A stretch of 64,000 nucleotides of DNA. Origin: Brevibacillus laterosporus (lineage in GTDB: Bacteria; Bacillota; Bacilli; Brevibacillales; Brevibacillaceae). A model generated the notes under the pieces. The model was not told where the DNA came from. It saw nothing but the letters and a program-made list of their open reading frames with translations, and did not search any database. Shown piece after piece: positions 37,074 to 46,118 of the stretch. The DNA is taken from positions 1 to 64,000 of the forward strand of contig NZ_JAUKFY010000007.1 in the NCBI RefSeq assembly GCF_030489605.1. Direction: 5' to 3'. Position 1 is the stretch's first letter. Each line of letters begins with the position of its first letter. Made by a program: the position numbers and the translations under genes.

Positions 37074-37778
37074 TTACGCCGTGGTTGTTTGCTCTCCGCC
37101 TTGGTTTCCTTCAGACAGAGCGTCAGCCATCTTGCCAGTTAATAGTTTAACAGCACGGATAGCGTCATCGTTACCAGGAATCACATAATCGATTTCGTCT
37201 GGATCGCAGTTAGTATCAACGATCGCTACGATTGGGATACCCAATTTACGAGCTTCCGCAACAGCGATGCGCTCTTTGCGAGGGTCGATTACGAACAATG
37301 CGTCAGGCAATTCTTTCATGTGCGCAATACCGCCCAAGAATTTCTCTAGGCGATCCATTTCTTTGTTCAATACGATAACTTCTTTTTTAGGAAGAACATC
37401 GAAAGTACCGTCTTCTTGCATACGTTTTAGTTCAGCAAGACGAGCAGTACGTTTTTGAATAGTTTCAAAGTTAGTCAATGTACCACCCAACCAACGTTGG
37501 TTGATGTAGTAGTGACCAGTGCGTTCAGCTTCTTCTTTAACAGATTCTTGCGCTTGTTTTTTCGTACCAACGAAAAGTACTTTTCCTTCGTTAGCAGCAA
37601 CTTCGCGCATGAAGTTGTACGCCTCTTCTACTTTTTTCACCGTCTTTTGCAAGTCGATGATGTAAATTCCGTTACGTTCTGTGAAGATATAGCGATCCAT
37701 TTTTGGGTTCCAACGACGAGTTTGGTGACCGAAGTGAACACCAGCCTCAAGAAGTTGTTTCATAGAGATTACCGCCAT
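37074..37778 (-). CDS. rpsB: 30S ribosomal protein S2
   Basis: A 234-aa S2. Features: [64 protein letters not shown] and [18 protein letters not shown]. The ATG at 37778 has AGAGGAGGTG upstream. It is preceded by its own promoter and a leader of about 120 nt with a small hairpin (CTACCA/TGGTAG), possibly regulatory. Confidence 0.97.
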   Translation of the reverse strand: MAVISMKQLLEAGVHFGHQTRRWNPKMDRYIFTERNGIYIIDLQKTVKKVEEAYNFMREVAANEGKVLFVGTKKQAQESVKEEAERTGHYYINQRWLGGTLTNFETIQKRTARLAELKRMQEDGTFDVLPKKEVIVLNKEMDRLEKFLGGIAHMKELPDALFVIDPRKERIAVAEARKLGIPIVAIVDTNCDPDEIDYVIPGNDDAIRAVKLLTGKMADALSEGNQGGEQTTTA

Positions 37779-37903
37779 ATTTCACACCTCCTCTAGTTTG
37801 GTTTTTTGTGTCAACCTCCGCCGACCGCATTTTTCAAGCAAAACTACCAGATGGTAGCACCGTTGCCGAAATTAGCCTGCGTGTGTATTTAACACCGAAG
37901 AAA

Positions 37904-37932
37904 ACTATATCATATCAAAATAACAAATGCAA
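37904..37932 (-). promoter_or_regulatory. Sigma-A promoter of rpsB-tsf
   Basis: Minus strand TTGCAT (37932-37927), 17-nt spacer, TATAGT (37909-37904). It separates ribosomal expression from the fla/che operon. The 292-nt gap 37779-38070 holds only this promoter and the rpsB leader. I saw no clear terminator for the upstream gene in it. Confidence 0.7.
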
Positions 37933-38070
37933 TAAAGAGTGTTAGAAAAGTTGCTTCGGCTTACCGTTATTTTCACCTAACTATATCCATTTTATCCAAA
38001 AATGAACATCACATCATCAGTAAACCGTTTTTTTAAGAAATTTATTAAGAAGCATTCTATTATCTGTCGC

Positions 38071-38823
38071 TTATTTATGTTCAGATAGTGGATCAGCTTC
38101 AGGAGTTTTAGGCGGCTCAGGAGGAGTCGGAGGAACTGGCGGCGTTATGCTTGATGTATCCTTTTTCTCTGCTCCCGGCTTATTATTCGTAGTTTGTTCA
38201 ATTGACTGCTCCTGCTTTTTGGCAGGCTCTTTTTCGCTTGTAGTGGATGTAGATGGCTCACTGTTCTCTTTAGAGCTATGATTCTGTTTAGAAGCATCCT
38301 TCGCTGGTTGTTGCGTTGTAGATGACGAGCCTTTAGCGGACTGAGTAGTTTTATTGCTTTCTTTTTCGTTTTCTTTCGTTTTCTTATCCGATTTCTCGTT
38401 TAATTGTTCCGCCTTCTTTTTCTCTTTGCTGGACTCATTCATTCTCTGCTTCTCTGTTGCTGATGGAGAAGCCTTCGTTGCGTCCTTATCATGCTCAGAA
38501 GCTAGCTTCTTTTTCTCACTATTTGCTGTTGGAGCAGTATCAGGCTTCTTCTCTGGTTGCTTTTGTCCAGTTGGTATAGAGATAGCCGGTTGCCCGCTTT
38601 GTTTTTCTTTACTCGTATTTGGAGTTGCTTGTGGCTGACCTTTCAAAGGCTCCTGTGCTTGCATACTCTGAAATTCCTCTTTGGAAAGAACTACCCACTC
38701 CTGAGTAGCAGCGATTTTCTTTAGTTCATCTATGCTAATCGCCTTCTGTCCGAAGACTAGAAGAAACACGGCAGAGAACACAACCCCTAGTCCAAAACCC
38801 ATCCACCCGATTCTCGTTTTCAT
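38071..38823 (-). CDS. Unknown membrane-anchored, low-complexity protein
   Basis: 250 aa, not recognised. One N-terminal TM (about 6-25, MGFGLGVVFSAVFLLVFG) is followed by a short ordered part (AISIDELKKIAATQEWVVLSKEEF). A long Lys/Glu/Ser/Thr/Gln-rich disordered region covers about 55-215, and a Pro-rich end (PPVPPTPPEPPKTPEADPL) follows. ATG at 38823 is chosen because it follows the swrB-like stop by 1 nt with AGAGAGG upstream. It is last gene of the flagellar cluster before rpsB. The composition recalls surface or spacer proteins, but no function is inferred beyond probable membrane anchoring and link to the motility operon. Confidence 0.8.
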   Translation of the reverse strand: MKTRIGWMGFGLGVVFSAVFLLVFGQKAISIDELKKIAATQEWVVLSKEEFQSMQAQEPLKGQPQATPNTSKEKQSGQPAISIPTGQKQPEKKPDTAPTANSEKKKLASEHDKDATKASPSATEKQRMNESSKEKKKAEQLNEKSDKKTKENEKESNKTTQSAKGSSSTTQQPAKDASKQNHSSKENSEPSTSTTSEKEPAKKQEQSIEQTTNNKPGAEKKDTSSITPPVPPTPPEPPKTPEADPLSEHK

Positions 38824-38824
38824 G

Positions 38825-39421
38825 TCAGGCCTCTCTTTCAATCGGCTCGGCAAGCGTTAAAATTAATTCAATCTCCCCATGACCAGCTCCAAGCTTTTTA
38901 GCTATCTCAGGAGTAGTAAGCCCTTGTTTTACTAATTCAAACACTCGCTGGTACCGATCTTTTAATGCCAACACGTCTTGAGAAATCTCTGGTTGCTGGT
39001 CAGCGCCAGCTTGGCTCAACATCTGGGATTGCTCTACTCCCTTTTTTAATAAATCGTGGGATTTTTGCAACTCACTAAATTGAAGATGCAGTTTTTCCAT
39101 CTCCTGCTGAAGAGAAAGATTGTCTTGTGTACATTGCTTAGCAGAAGCGAATAATTCCTGCTGACTTTTTCTGATTTGCTCGATGTTCGCATGCAAATTC
39201 TCAGCTAATTCTTCATTTTCCTTTTTTACCTGTTGAACAAAGCGTTTAAGCGTTGTTTCCATGCTAGTGCGATCCAGGCTGGAGAGCTCTGAATGCTTCC
39301 GCGAAGAAATTGCTTCAGAACCTATCTCGTGATGTTTTCTTTTAGATAACCAAAGGGAGAGGCCTGAAAGCACAATAGCAATTAGGCCAACCCCTAGTAG
39401 TATATATAACAATTGAGTCAT
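38825..39421 (-). CDS. swrB: SwrB-like flagellar regulator (DUF6115 family)
   Basis: 198 aa. One TM at the N-terminus (about 5-27) is followed by a coiled-coil (about 50-135). A C-terminal helix-turn-helix-like motif reads RVFELVKQGLTTPEIAKKLGAGHGEIELILTLA. This architecture and the place after sigD match B. subtilis SwrB (YlxL), which promotes assembly of the flagellar export apparatus and swarming. Sequence outside the C-terminal motif is divergent, so the symbol rests on architecture and synteny. ATG at 39421 is chosen over a GTG three codons upstream that forms part of the AGGTG site. Confidence 0.75.
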   Translation of the reverse strand: MTQLLYILLGVGLIAIVLSGLSLWLSKRKHHEIGSEAISSRKHSELSSLDRTSMETTLKRFVQQVKKENEELAENLHANIEQIRKSQQELFASAKQCTQDNLSLQQEMEKLHLQFSELQKSHDLLKKGVEQSQMLSQAGADQQPEISQDVLALKDRYQRVFELVKQGLTTPEIAKKLGAGHGEIELILTLAEPIEREA

Positions 39422-39443
39422 TTTCTTCACCTAGTTAGAATAG

Positions 39444-39773
39444 TTACAAAGAAATATCAATATGATGCCCACGGATTGGATCAGGTGACGGATGGGTTTG
39501 CGCTTTCATTTCTCCTTCTGCTTGTCCCTCCCGCATTTGTTCAGGATGTCCCCCATGCTTCTTTGCAGACTCTTCTTGTTTATTTTTAACCTGCTGTTGT
39601 TCTGATTTATGCACATTCTCCGTTTTATTCCGTTTTGCTTCAGCTAGCTTCTTTTGTTCTTCCTTAATCTGCTGTTGCTCCGCTGCGGCCCGTTGTTGCA
39701 GTTGTTCTTGCCATCTGCCTATCTCTTGTGTCCTTGGAATAGCATGCTGTAATTCGAGTGCTTTAAAACTCAT
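39444..39773 (-). CDS. Unknown Gln/Glu/Lys-rich coiled-coil protein
   Basis: 109 aa (111 from an alternative ATG two codons upstream). It begins MSFKALELQHAIPRTQEIGRW, continues as a charged, Gln-rich helical stretch (residues 20-75) and ends in a His/Pro-rich tail. No TM, no signal peptide. Short proteins with a start of this kind are common between fapA and swrB in related Bacillales, but I know no function. AAAGGAGAG lies upstream. Its length and composition would suit a chaperone-like or FliJ-like helical protein; that is speculation. Confidence 0.72.
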   Translation of the reverse strand: MSFKALELQHAIPRTQEIGRWQEQLQQRAAAEQQQIKEEQKKLAEAKRNKTENVHKSEQQQVKNKQEESAKKHGGHPEQMREGQAEGEMKAQTHPSPDPIRGHHIDISL

Positions 39774-39791
39774 CAGCATCTCTCTCCTTTT

Positions 39792-41189
39792 CTAAATGAG
39801 AGTGGAAGTAGAGATCTCTCCATCCAAAACGAGGAATCGAGTACGGCTAAACTCTTGTTTAATAAAACGCACATGCTTACCAAAAACCAGTTTTGCTCCT
39901 GGGAAAATTAGCTGAGATACCTCAATATAGGATGGGATTTCTTGGTCTAATTCTGCCTCGAGCCGTCGTTTTTCTTCTTCTAACGTTTTTATTTCTCTAT
40001 CCAATACGAGCTGTGTATTGGTCAATTTAATCTGTAACGACTTCTTGTCAGAAGGCAAATCTCCATAGGCTTGCATCATTTGCGACAATACCTGCAGCCC
40101 TTGATCTGCCTTGCGCTTCTGATCATGAAGGTCGGTTAATTTCTTTTTAATTTGGCTGACTTGTTCGCGGCATTGGGGCTTAGCACCCACTTCAAGACTG
40201 GTTGGCGTAGAACTCATATTGCCAACTACCTGTGCAATAATCTTCTCGCCTGCTTGAACGACACCACCAATAATAATCCCCTTGGTTCCTTTGCAAACCA
40301 CCTGCTTCCCAGCCTTTACGTGTGAAAACATGATGCTTTGTTTAACGAAAACGTTATTGCCAGCAGTTACATTCCCATTTTGAATATAAGAGGTCGTCAC
40401 GTTATTTCCTGCTTGAACACGTCCCTTATCCTGACCAGCAATACCGTTTTTAATATCAATGGAGCCTTCTGCAATCAGCTCCGCACCCTCTACACTTCCA
40501 TAGATTCGAATATCGCCTGTGGCTTTTATCGTAAAACCAGTTGGCACATGGCCACGAATAACAACCGTTCCAACAAAATCAATATTACCTACACTAAAAT
40601 CAACGTCTCCATTGACTTCATAGACAGGGAACACATGAATCTTGTCATTGTCCACCGATACTTGGCCGTCTATTACAGCGTATGCCAATGTTCGTTCTTC
40701 ATTTAACACAATCCCTTTACCAGGCTTTAATAACGCTTCTTTACCTGGCTTTGGCGGGATCACTTCATCTGTTACCGTTCTACCTGGTACTCCCGGTGTT
40801 GCCATAATCTTTTCTGCTAAAAGTTGACCGCGTGTCACATTAGCAATATTGAGAACGGAATAATAGTCCACTCGTCCATCTTCAAGCACTTTGGGGGAAG
40901 TTTTCTCTGCTGACTCATCTTGAAATAGATAACGAATGCTGCCATTCTTACCCGGTATCGGTTCCACTCCTCTAGCAATACTGAGAGGAGTATTGACATA
41001 TTGCGACGGGGAAGAACAGATAGCACGTACATGATTTTCTATTATTCCATATCTCACACCTTTTGTTTCACAAAATCGAATCAAGTCTTCCTCTTTTAGC
41101 GGGACATCACTTGTTGCTTTTAATGTAATCTCAGCAAGAAGTTTGTCAGATGAAATGTGAATTTCCGCGTAATCGGCAATTTGATTCAC
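39792..41189 (-). CDS. FapA family protein (DUF342)
   Basis: 465 aa, DUF342/FapA domain. It has an N-terminal alpha/beta part (1-80), then a beta-helix-like region (about 150-330) rich in G, V, I repeats such as GTVVIRGHVPTGFTIKATGDI and VEGAELIAEGSIDIKNGIAG. A coiled coil (about 340-420) and a small C-terminal domain follow. In Vibrio a FapA-type protein affects polar localisation and glucose-dependent flagellar control; in Bacillales the role is not established. GTG at 41189 with AAGGGGGG upstream is preferred to the 12-codon extension. It follows sigD, so it is cotranscribed with motility genes. Confidence 0.85.
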   Translation of the reverse strand: MNQIADYAEIHISSDKLLAEITLKATSDVPLKEEDLIRFCETKGVRYGIIENHVRAICSSPSQYVNTPLSIARGVEPIPGKNGSIRYLFQDESAEKTSPKVLEDGRVDYYSVLNIANVTRGQLLAEKIMATPGVPGRTVTDEVIPPKPGKEALLKPGKGIVLNEERTLAYAVIDGQVSVDNDKIHVFPVYEVNGDVDFSVGNIDFVGTVVIRGHVPTGFTIKATGDIRIYGSVEGAELIAEGSIDIKNGIAGQDKGRVQAGNNVTTSYIQNGNVTAGNNVFVKQSIMFSHVKAGKQVVCKGTKGIIIGGVVQAGEKIIAQVVGNMSSTPTSLEVGAKPQCREQVSQIKKKLTDLHDQKRKADQGLQVLSQMMQAYGDLPSDKKSLQIKLTNTQLVLDREIKTLEEEKRRLEAELDQEIPSYIEVSQLIFPGAKLVFGKHVRFIKQEFSRTRFLVLDGEISTSTLI

Positions 41190-41232
41190 GAAAAACCCCC
41201 CTTTTTCTGCGCTTCTGGGCGCCACCAGTTTT

Positions 41233-42024
41233 CTACATTAACTGCGATTTCCATTTTGCCAACGTATTGCGTAGACGAAAAATCGCTTTGGAATGCAACT
41301 GGGAAATACGTGAAGGGGATAAGCTCATGACCTCAGCGATTTCAGACAAAGTTAACTCTTCAAAGTAAAAAAGTGAAACAACGAGGCGCTCTTTTTCTGG
41401 TAGTTTGTCAATAGCTTGAGTTAAAACTTCCTTCAAATTCTGCATTTGGGCGACGTTTTCAGGATTTGGCATAAGATCATCTATTAAATAAGCATGACGA
41501 GCAATTTTCTGTTCATCTTCATCACCTACTGCTTCGTCAATCGACAACATACTGGATAGCGAGGTATCATACATCACCTGTTGAACTTCTTTTTCCGTTA
41601 TTCCCAAATGAAGACTTACTTCTTGCTCAGTGGGAGAACGTAACAGATTTTGCTCTAAATATGTATATGCTTCTTCGATTTTTTTTGCCTTATCCCGCAC
41701 CGTGCGAGGAATCCAATCATTTTCACGCAACCCATCAATCATAGCTCCACGAATTCTCCACATGGCATACGTTTCAAATTGCAAGCCCCGTTTATAATCA
41801 AACTTGTTTAAAGCATCAAGCAACCCGAATCGACCATAGCTGATGAGATCATCCTTATCCACGTTGTTAGGCAAACCAATGGAAAGACGCATTGCCACTT
41901 TATTTACTAGCGGCAAGAATTTTTCCACCAGTTCTAATTCCGCTTCTCGACTCCCGTTTTCTTTCCATTCCATCCATTTATCAAATTCTTTTGTTACCTT
42001 CTCTTGATTATATACGCGAGCCAT
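41233..42024 (-). CDS. sigD: RNA polymerase sigma factor SigD (FliA/WhiG family)
   Basis: A 263-aa sigma-28 directing late flagellar, chemotaxis and autolysin genes. Region 2 (ELVEKFLPLVNKVAMRLSIGLP, DLISYGRFGLLDALNKFD, FETYAMWRIRGAMIDGLRENDW) and region 3 (RTVRDKAKKIEEAYTYLE) are present. Region 4 (LPEKERLVVSLFYFEELTLSEIAEVM, SPSRISQLHSKAI) completes it. The ATG at 42024 has GCAGGTGAT upstream. Place near the end of fla/che is as in B. subtilis, where distance from the promoter contributes to bistable expression. No FlgM is encoded nearby. Confidence 0.96.
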   Translation of the reverse strand: MARVYNQEKVTKEFDKWMEWKENGSREAELELVEKFLPLVNKVAMRLSIGLPNNVDKDDLISYGRFGLLDALNKFDYKRGLQFETYAMWRIRGAMIDGLRENDWIPRTVRDKAKKIEEAYTYLEQNLLRSPTEQEVSLHLGITEKEVQQVMYDTSLSSMLSIDEAVGDEDEQKIARHAYLIDDLMPNPENVAQMQNLKEVLTQAIDKLPEKERLVVSLFYFEELTLSEIAEVMSLSPSRISQLHSKAIFRLRNTLAKWKSQLM

Positions 42025-42042
42025 GGTTTAATCACCTGCCTT

Positions 42043-42435
42043 TTACTCATCAGTAAATCTTCTTAACGTTTGGGCAATTAATTTTGGGTCATGCTCTGCA
42101 GATTCAGCTTGTACATGCTCTACTTTTAATGGAATAAACTCTTCTTCTGGATGTAAAGACTCGTTCGTTTCTTTCGGATCAGTGGCAGCTTCCTGCTCTT
42201 CTCCTGCTGCTACTTCCTCGTCACCATCTGTGTCCTTTAGCTCATTAGGATCTTCTTTTGGAAAGAGAATGGATAATACCCACTGCACAAGAAAGGCGAT
42301 GATAAAAATAACCAGAAAAGCCATAACTCCACGATAAAACGATACAACAAACAAATTGCCAGTAATGGCAGCCAAAAACGTTAGTAGAAATGCAATGCAT
42401 CCTAACCAAAGACTTCTTTTCACGGTTTGGTTCAT
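42043..42435 (-). CDS. Unknown two-TM protein between cheD and sigD
   Basis: 130 aa, not recognised. Two TM segments (about 9-28 and 35-59) are followed by an acidic, Glu-rich cytoplasmic or outer tail (65-105) and a basic end (IAQTLRRFTDE). The ATG lies 2 nt after the cheD stop and the ribosome-binding site AAGGAAG is within cheD, so it is coupled to chemotaxis genes. B. subtilis has cheD directly before sigD, so this is an insertion relative to it. Confidence 0.82.
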   Translation of the reverse strand: MNQTVKRSLWLGCIAFLLTFLAAITGNLFVVSFYRGVMAFLVIFIIAFLVQWVLSILFPKEDPNELKDTDGDEEVAAGEEQEAATDPKETNESLHPEEEFIPLKVEHVQAESAEHDPKLIAQTLRRFTDE

Positions 42436-42437
42436 GG

Positions 42438-42923
42438 TTATACTTCCTTAGTTCCTTGATTTACGGTCCGGATTTGCAATAACCCAGTTTCCGCATCAAC
42501 TTCAATAGTTCGTCCGCAATTTCCACCAGTATCCTCTGCAATAATCTGAATGGAGAATTGTTTTAAAGCTGCTTTGCAAGCCTCTACATTCCGCGGTCCA
42601 ATTCTCATTGCATCGTTGGTAGAAAGAAAGGTAAACATTTGGGCGCCTCCAGCCAGCTTAGCAGTCATATGACGGGTTTGGGCTCCCAGCTTCTTCATTC
42701 GTTCAACTAATTCAGGAATTGCTGTATCAGCATACTTTAAATGATTGGTCTCTGTATTTTTCCCTAGGCTTGAATCCGGTAACATGACATGCGCCATTCC
42801 CGCAATTTTAGTACTACGATCATAAAGTACAACCCCAACGCAAGAACCTAAGCCTGTCGTGCGAATATGGTTGGGGGCACTAGCTACTCCTGCGTCTGCC
42901 ATTCCAACTTTAATAATTTCCAT
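42438..42923 (-). CDS. cheD: Chemoreceptor glutamine deamidase CheD
   Basis: 161 aa. It deamidates receptor glutamines and, in Bacillus, binds and activates the phosphatase CheC. The catalytic triad region is intact: Thr22/23 and Cys28 in TTGLGSCVGV, His45 in GMAHVMLP. GGNCGRTIEVDAETG near the end is the family motif. It overlaps cheC by 14 nt, matching the CheC-CheD complex. Confidence 0.95.
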   Translation of the reverse strand: MEIIKVGMADAGVASAPNHIRTTGLGSCVGVVLYDRSTKIAGMAHVMLPDSSLGKNTETNHLKYADTAIPELVERMKKLGAQTRHMTAKLAGGAQMFTFLSTNDAMRIGPRNVEACKAALKQFSIQIIAEDTGGNCGRTIEVDAETGLLQIRTVNQGTKEV

Positions 42924-43545
42924 CTAACGGGACCCCTAATGCTTGGAATAATGTTGCAAATGAATCCGGATCTGGGATGAGGAAAAAGTGACCTTGCATT
43001 TTTTCGTTGCCTTCCATAAAAGCTGTGTCGATCGTTAAAGCAAAATCACCAGCCCGACCTAGTTCAATAAGTCCATAGCTCAAAAGAGCGCCTGCCATAT
43101 CAATCGCAAGAGCAGGTACAGTCGGTTGCATATTAAGCTTCGTAAAATCAGCCAGTGATGACAGATAAGAACCAGCCATAATGTTACCGATCTCATGCAA
43201 AGCCGATAATTCCATCTCACTAAAAATCTCTTCCTGCTCTTCTTGTGGCACAATACCCAGCAGATGCTGCAACAGATTTTTAGCGGAAGGGATATCAATG
43301 ATAAAAAACATATTTCCAGGGCAATCGCCTTCCACACGTAAAAAGACTGCGATTACCACCACTTCATCTCCACCCAGGAAATCAGCAATTTCCTGGAAAG
43401 AGATGATTCTTACTTGTGGAACGGTCATGTCGATTTCTTTTTGAATCAATTGCGAAAGTGCCGTGGTTGCATGACCGGCCCCAATATTACCTACCTCACG
43501 AAGCACATCTAATTGAAATTCGCCTAATTTCTTAATATGAGTCAT
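42910..43545 (-). CDS. cheC: CheY-P phosphatase CheC
   Basis: A 211-aa phosphatase that removes phosphate from CheY-P and takes part in adaptation. Two active-site helices are seen: DVLREVGNIGAGHA (about 13-26) and SALHEIGNIMAGSY (about 114-127), both with the conserved Glu and Asn. No FliN-type C-terminal domain, which separates it from FliY. It starts 3 nt after cheW. Confidence 0.95.
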   Translation of the reverse strand: MTHIKKLGEFQLDVLREVGNIGAGHATTALSQLIQKEIDMTVPQVRIISFQEIADFLGGDEVVVIAVFLRVEGDCPGNMFFIIDIPSAKNLLQHLLGIVPQEEQEEIFSEMELSALHEIGNIMAGSYLSSLADFTKLNMQPTVPALAIDMAGALLSYGLIELGRAGDFALTIDTAFMEGNEKMQGHFFLIPDPDSFATLFQALGVPLDGNY

Positions 43546-43548
43546 AGA

Positions 43549-44025
43549 CTAAACCTCAAACGAATCCAATTGTTTAATCTCTTCTGTGCTCAACACTTTA
43601 TCTAGATTTAATAAGATGAGTAGACGTTTTTCTAATTTAGCTACACCACGTAAATAGGTTGCTTCTACCCCGCCAACCACGGCTGGTGGCGGTTCGATTG
43701 CATTAACAGGGATATCAACCACGTCGTTTGCAGAATCAACAATTAGTCCAACTTCTAGTTCGTCTACAGCTACGATGATCACCCGCGTAGCTTCTGTGCA
43801 TTCTGTTTCTGCCAATTGAAAACGACTGCGTAAATCAATAATGGGTGTAACCACACCGCGTAAATTGATAACACCCTTTACAAACTCTGGTGTGCGAGGT
43901 ACGCGGGTAATATGTTCCAGCTTCTCAATCGATCTAACCTGCTGAACCTCTACACCGTACTCTTCGTCTACCAATCGAAAAATAATTACTTTTACTTCCT
44001 CAGATGCTGCTTTCATATCCAACAT
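43549..44025 (-). CDS. cheW: Chemotaxis coupling protein CheW
   Basis: 158 aa. It links receptors to CheA. SH3-like CheW domain with VIIFRLVDEEYGVEVQQVRSI, TRVPRTPEFVKGVINLRGVVTPIIDLRSRF and a conserved EVGLIVDSANDVV. ATG at 44025 is spaced 8 nt from GGAGG and preferred over the ATG two codons upstream. It lies 16 nt after cheA. Confidence 0.96.
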   Translation of the reverse strand: MLDMKAASEEVKVIIFRLVDEEYGVEVQQVRSIEKLEHITRVPRTPEFVKGVINLRGVVTPIIDLRSRFQLAETECTEATRVIIVAVDELEVGLIVDSANDVVDIPVNAIEPPPAVVGGVEATYLRGVAKLEKRLLILLNLDKVLSTEEIKQLDSFEV

Positions 44026-44041
44026 ACTCATGACCTCCTAC

Positions 44042-46099
44042 CTACTTAATTAAGGCATTGCAATCGAGAATTAATGCGACCTGTCCATCACCTAGGATCG
44101 TTGCTCCGGAAATGGCGAAGACGTTAACTAGATACTTGCCTAGCGATTTCAGCACGATCTCTTGTTGCCCAATAAAGGAATCTACAACTAAGCCAGCCAT
44201 TTTTTCGCCTTTTCGAACAATAACGACAGCTACCTCGTCCTCGCGAGCTTTTCCACTGGATGGAATTTGGAAAATTTCTTTGAGAGACACAAGAGGTACA
44301 ATACGTCCTCGGAAGTCAATCACTTGTTGACGATGAGCCATCATGATTTCGCTTTTTTTGAAGACAGCAGTCTCAATAATGGAGCTTAACGGAACCGCAT
44401 ACTTCTCATTTTCAACCTGAACCAGCATTGCAGAAATAATAGAAAGGGTCAGTGGTAGCTGAATACGGAACACAGAGCCCTCATTTGGCGCTGAATCCAC
44501 TGATACGGAGCCACCTAGCGATTCAATCTTGGTTTTCACAACATCAAGACCTACACCGCGTCCTGAGATGTCAGATACTACGTCAGCCGTACTAAAGCCT
44601 GACGAGAATAAAAGTTCATATATCTGTCTATCCGTCATCGTTTCAGCAACAGCAGCACTTACTACTCCGCGGCTGATCGCTTTGTTACGTACCTTATCCT
44701 TATCTATACCTGCTCCATCGTCTCGCACTTCAATAAAGACGTGGTTTCCGCTATGATACGCTTTTAGCTGAACCACACCCTCTTCTGGCTTACCAGATTG
44801 TTTACGCTTCTCAGGAGACTCAAGTCCATGGTCGATGGAGTTACGCAATAGGTGAACAAGCGGATCGCCAATTTCATCAATTACGGTACGATCAAGCTCA
44901 GTTTCAGCCCCAAAAATCTCTAGACTTACCTTCTTGTTTAATTCCTTAGCCAAATCTCGAACCATCCGAGGGAATCGATTGAACACCTGCTCTACTGGAA
45001 CCATGCGCATGGTTAGGATGATATTTTGTAGATCACCGCTAATTCGGCTCATGTGTTCCACTGTTTCATGTAGCTCTGTTTTACCGATTTCTCTGGCTAA
45101 CTGCTCTAAGCGTCCGCGATCGATAACTAGCTCGCTAAACAAATTCATTAAGATGTCTAGACGTTCAATATCTACACGGATGGTTTTGCTAGCAGCAGGT
45201 CTTTTAGCGGGGGTTGCCGGAGTTGCAGGCTTTTGCTCTTTTTCAGGCTTGGCAACTTCCTTGACAGGAGCTGCCGCAGCTACTTCCTTGTCACCCTCTG
45301 CCAATTTAATCTCCTCAATCAAAACCTCCTCGATCTCAGAGATATTGCTGATTGCCTTATGGATCTCTTCTAAAGATTTTGAAGTGATATAAACAACCTC
45401 AAAGGATCTATCAAATTTTTCATTTTCAATTTCTTCTACGGAAGGAGTTGATTTGATTACCTCGCCATGTGTGTCCAGTTGGTCAAATACCATATAAGCA
45501 CGAGCTGCTTTTAGTACACATTCCGCTTGCAGGCTTACACGAATCCAATATAAATTATTTCCTGTTTCCTGCGATTGGCGCATAATTGTAATCGCATAAT
45601 CATCTAACTGATAGTCACGTGTTACAGCTTGGGCATCTTCGACCTGATCACTTGTTTCAGAATCAGAATCATCACCCTCAGCTATTGTAGCGGCAGGCTC
45701 AGAGGATGATTCGTTAAAATCTCCCGCCACTATGGAACGAAGGACTCCTACTAACGCGCTAACGTCAGCGGCTCCGTCGCCACCTTCCATGATGTTTTGA
45801 ACCATACCTTCCATAATATCCACACTTTTGAAAATGACGTCCATGATGTCGGTTGTAATCATTAGCTTCTGATTACGGATCAAATCAAGCACGTTTTCCA
45901 TTTCATGTGTTAAGCTAGCTAAATCCTCAAAGCCCATCGTTGCTGCCATTCCCTTTAAGGTGTGGGCTGAACGAAAAATTTCATTAACGATTCCAATGTC
46001 ATGCGGATCGGTCTCCAGAGTCAATAGATTGGAGTTAATCGCCTGCAAATGTTCCTTGGATTCTTCAATAAACATATCAAGATATTGATTCATATCCAT
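44042..46099 (-). CDS. cheA: Chemotaxis histidine kinase CheA
   Basis: 685 aa. P1 HPt domain with the phospho-accepting His46 in SAHTLKGM, P2 docking domain (about 165-270) and a Lys/Pro/Ala-rich linker (about 275-305). P3 dimerisation helices begin RVDIERLDILMNLFSELVIDRG (about 310-370). The P4 kinase domain has HLLRNSIDHGLE (N box), VRDDGAGID (G1), GRGVGLDVV (G2) and NEGSVFRI. P5 is the CheW-like domain from about 550 to the end. The ATG at 46099 has GGGGGAGG upstream. B. subtilis CheA is about 672 aa. It phosphorylates CheY (55.5-55.9 kb) and CheB. Confidence 0.97.
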   Translation of the reverse strand: MDMNQYLDMFIEESKEHLQAINSNLLTLETDPHDIGIVNEIFRSAHTLKGMAATMGFEDLASLTHEMENVLDLIRNQKLMITTDIMDVIFKSVDIMEGMVQNIMEGGDGAADVSALVGVLRSIVAGDFNESSSEPAATIAEGDDSDSETSDQVEDAQAVTRDYQLDDYAITIMRQSQETGNNLYWIRVSLQAECVLKAARAYMVFDQLDTHGEVIKSTPSVEEIENEKFDRSFEVVYITSKSLEEIHKAISNISEIEEVLIEEIKLAEGDKEVAAAAPVKEVAKPEKEQKPATPATPAKRPAASKTIRVDIERLDILMNLFSELVIDRGRLEQLAREIGKTELHETVEHMSRISGDLQNIILTMRMVPVEQVFNRFPRMVRDLAKELNKKVSLEIFGAETELDRTVIDEIGDPLVHLLRNSIDHGLESPEKRKQSGKPEEGVVQLKAYHSGNHVFIEVRDDGAGIDKDKVRNKAISRGVVSAAVAETMTDRQIYELLFSSGFSTADVVSDISGRGVGLDVVKTKIESLGGSVSVDSAPNEGSVFRIQLPLTLSIISAMLVQVENEKYAVPLSSIIETAVFKKSEIMMAHRQQVIDFRGRIVPLVSLKEIFQIPSSGKAREDEVAVVIVRKGEKMAGLVVDSFIGQQEIVLKSLGKYLVNVFAISGATILGDGQVALILDCNALIK

Positions 46100-46118
46100 G
46101 TATCTATAACCTCCCCCA

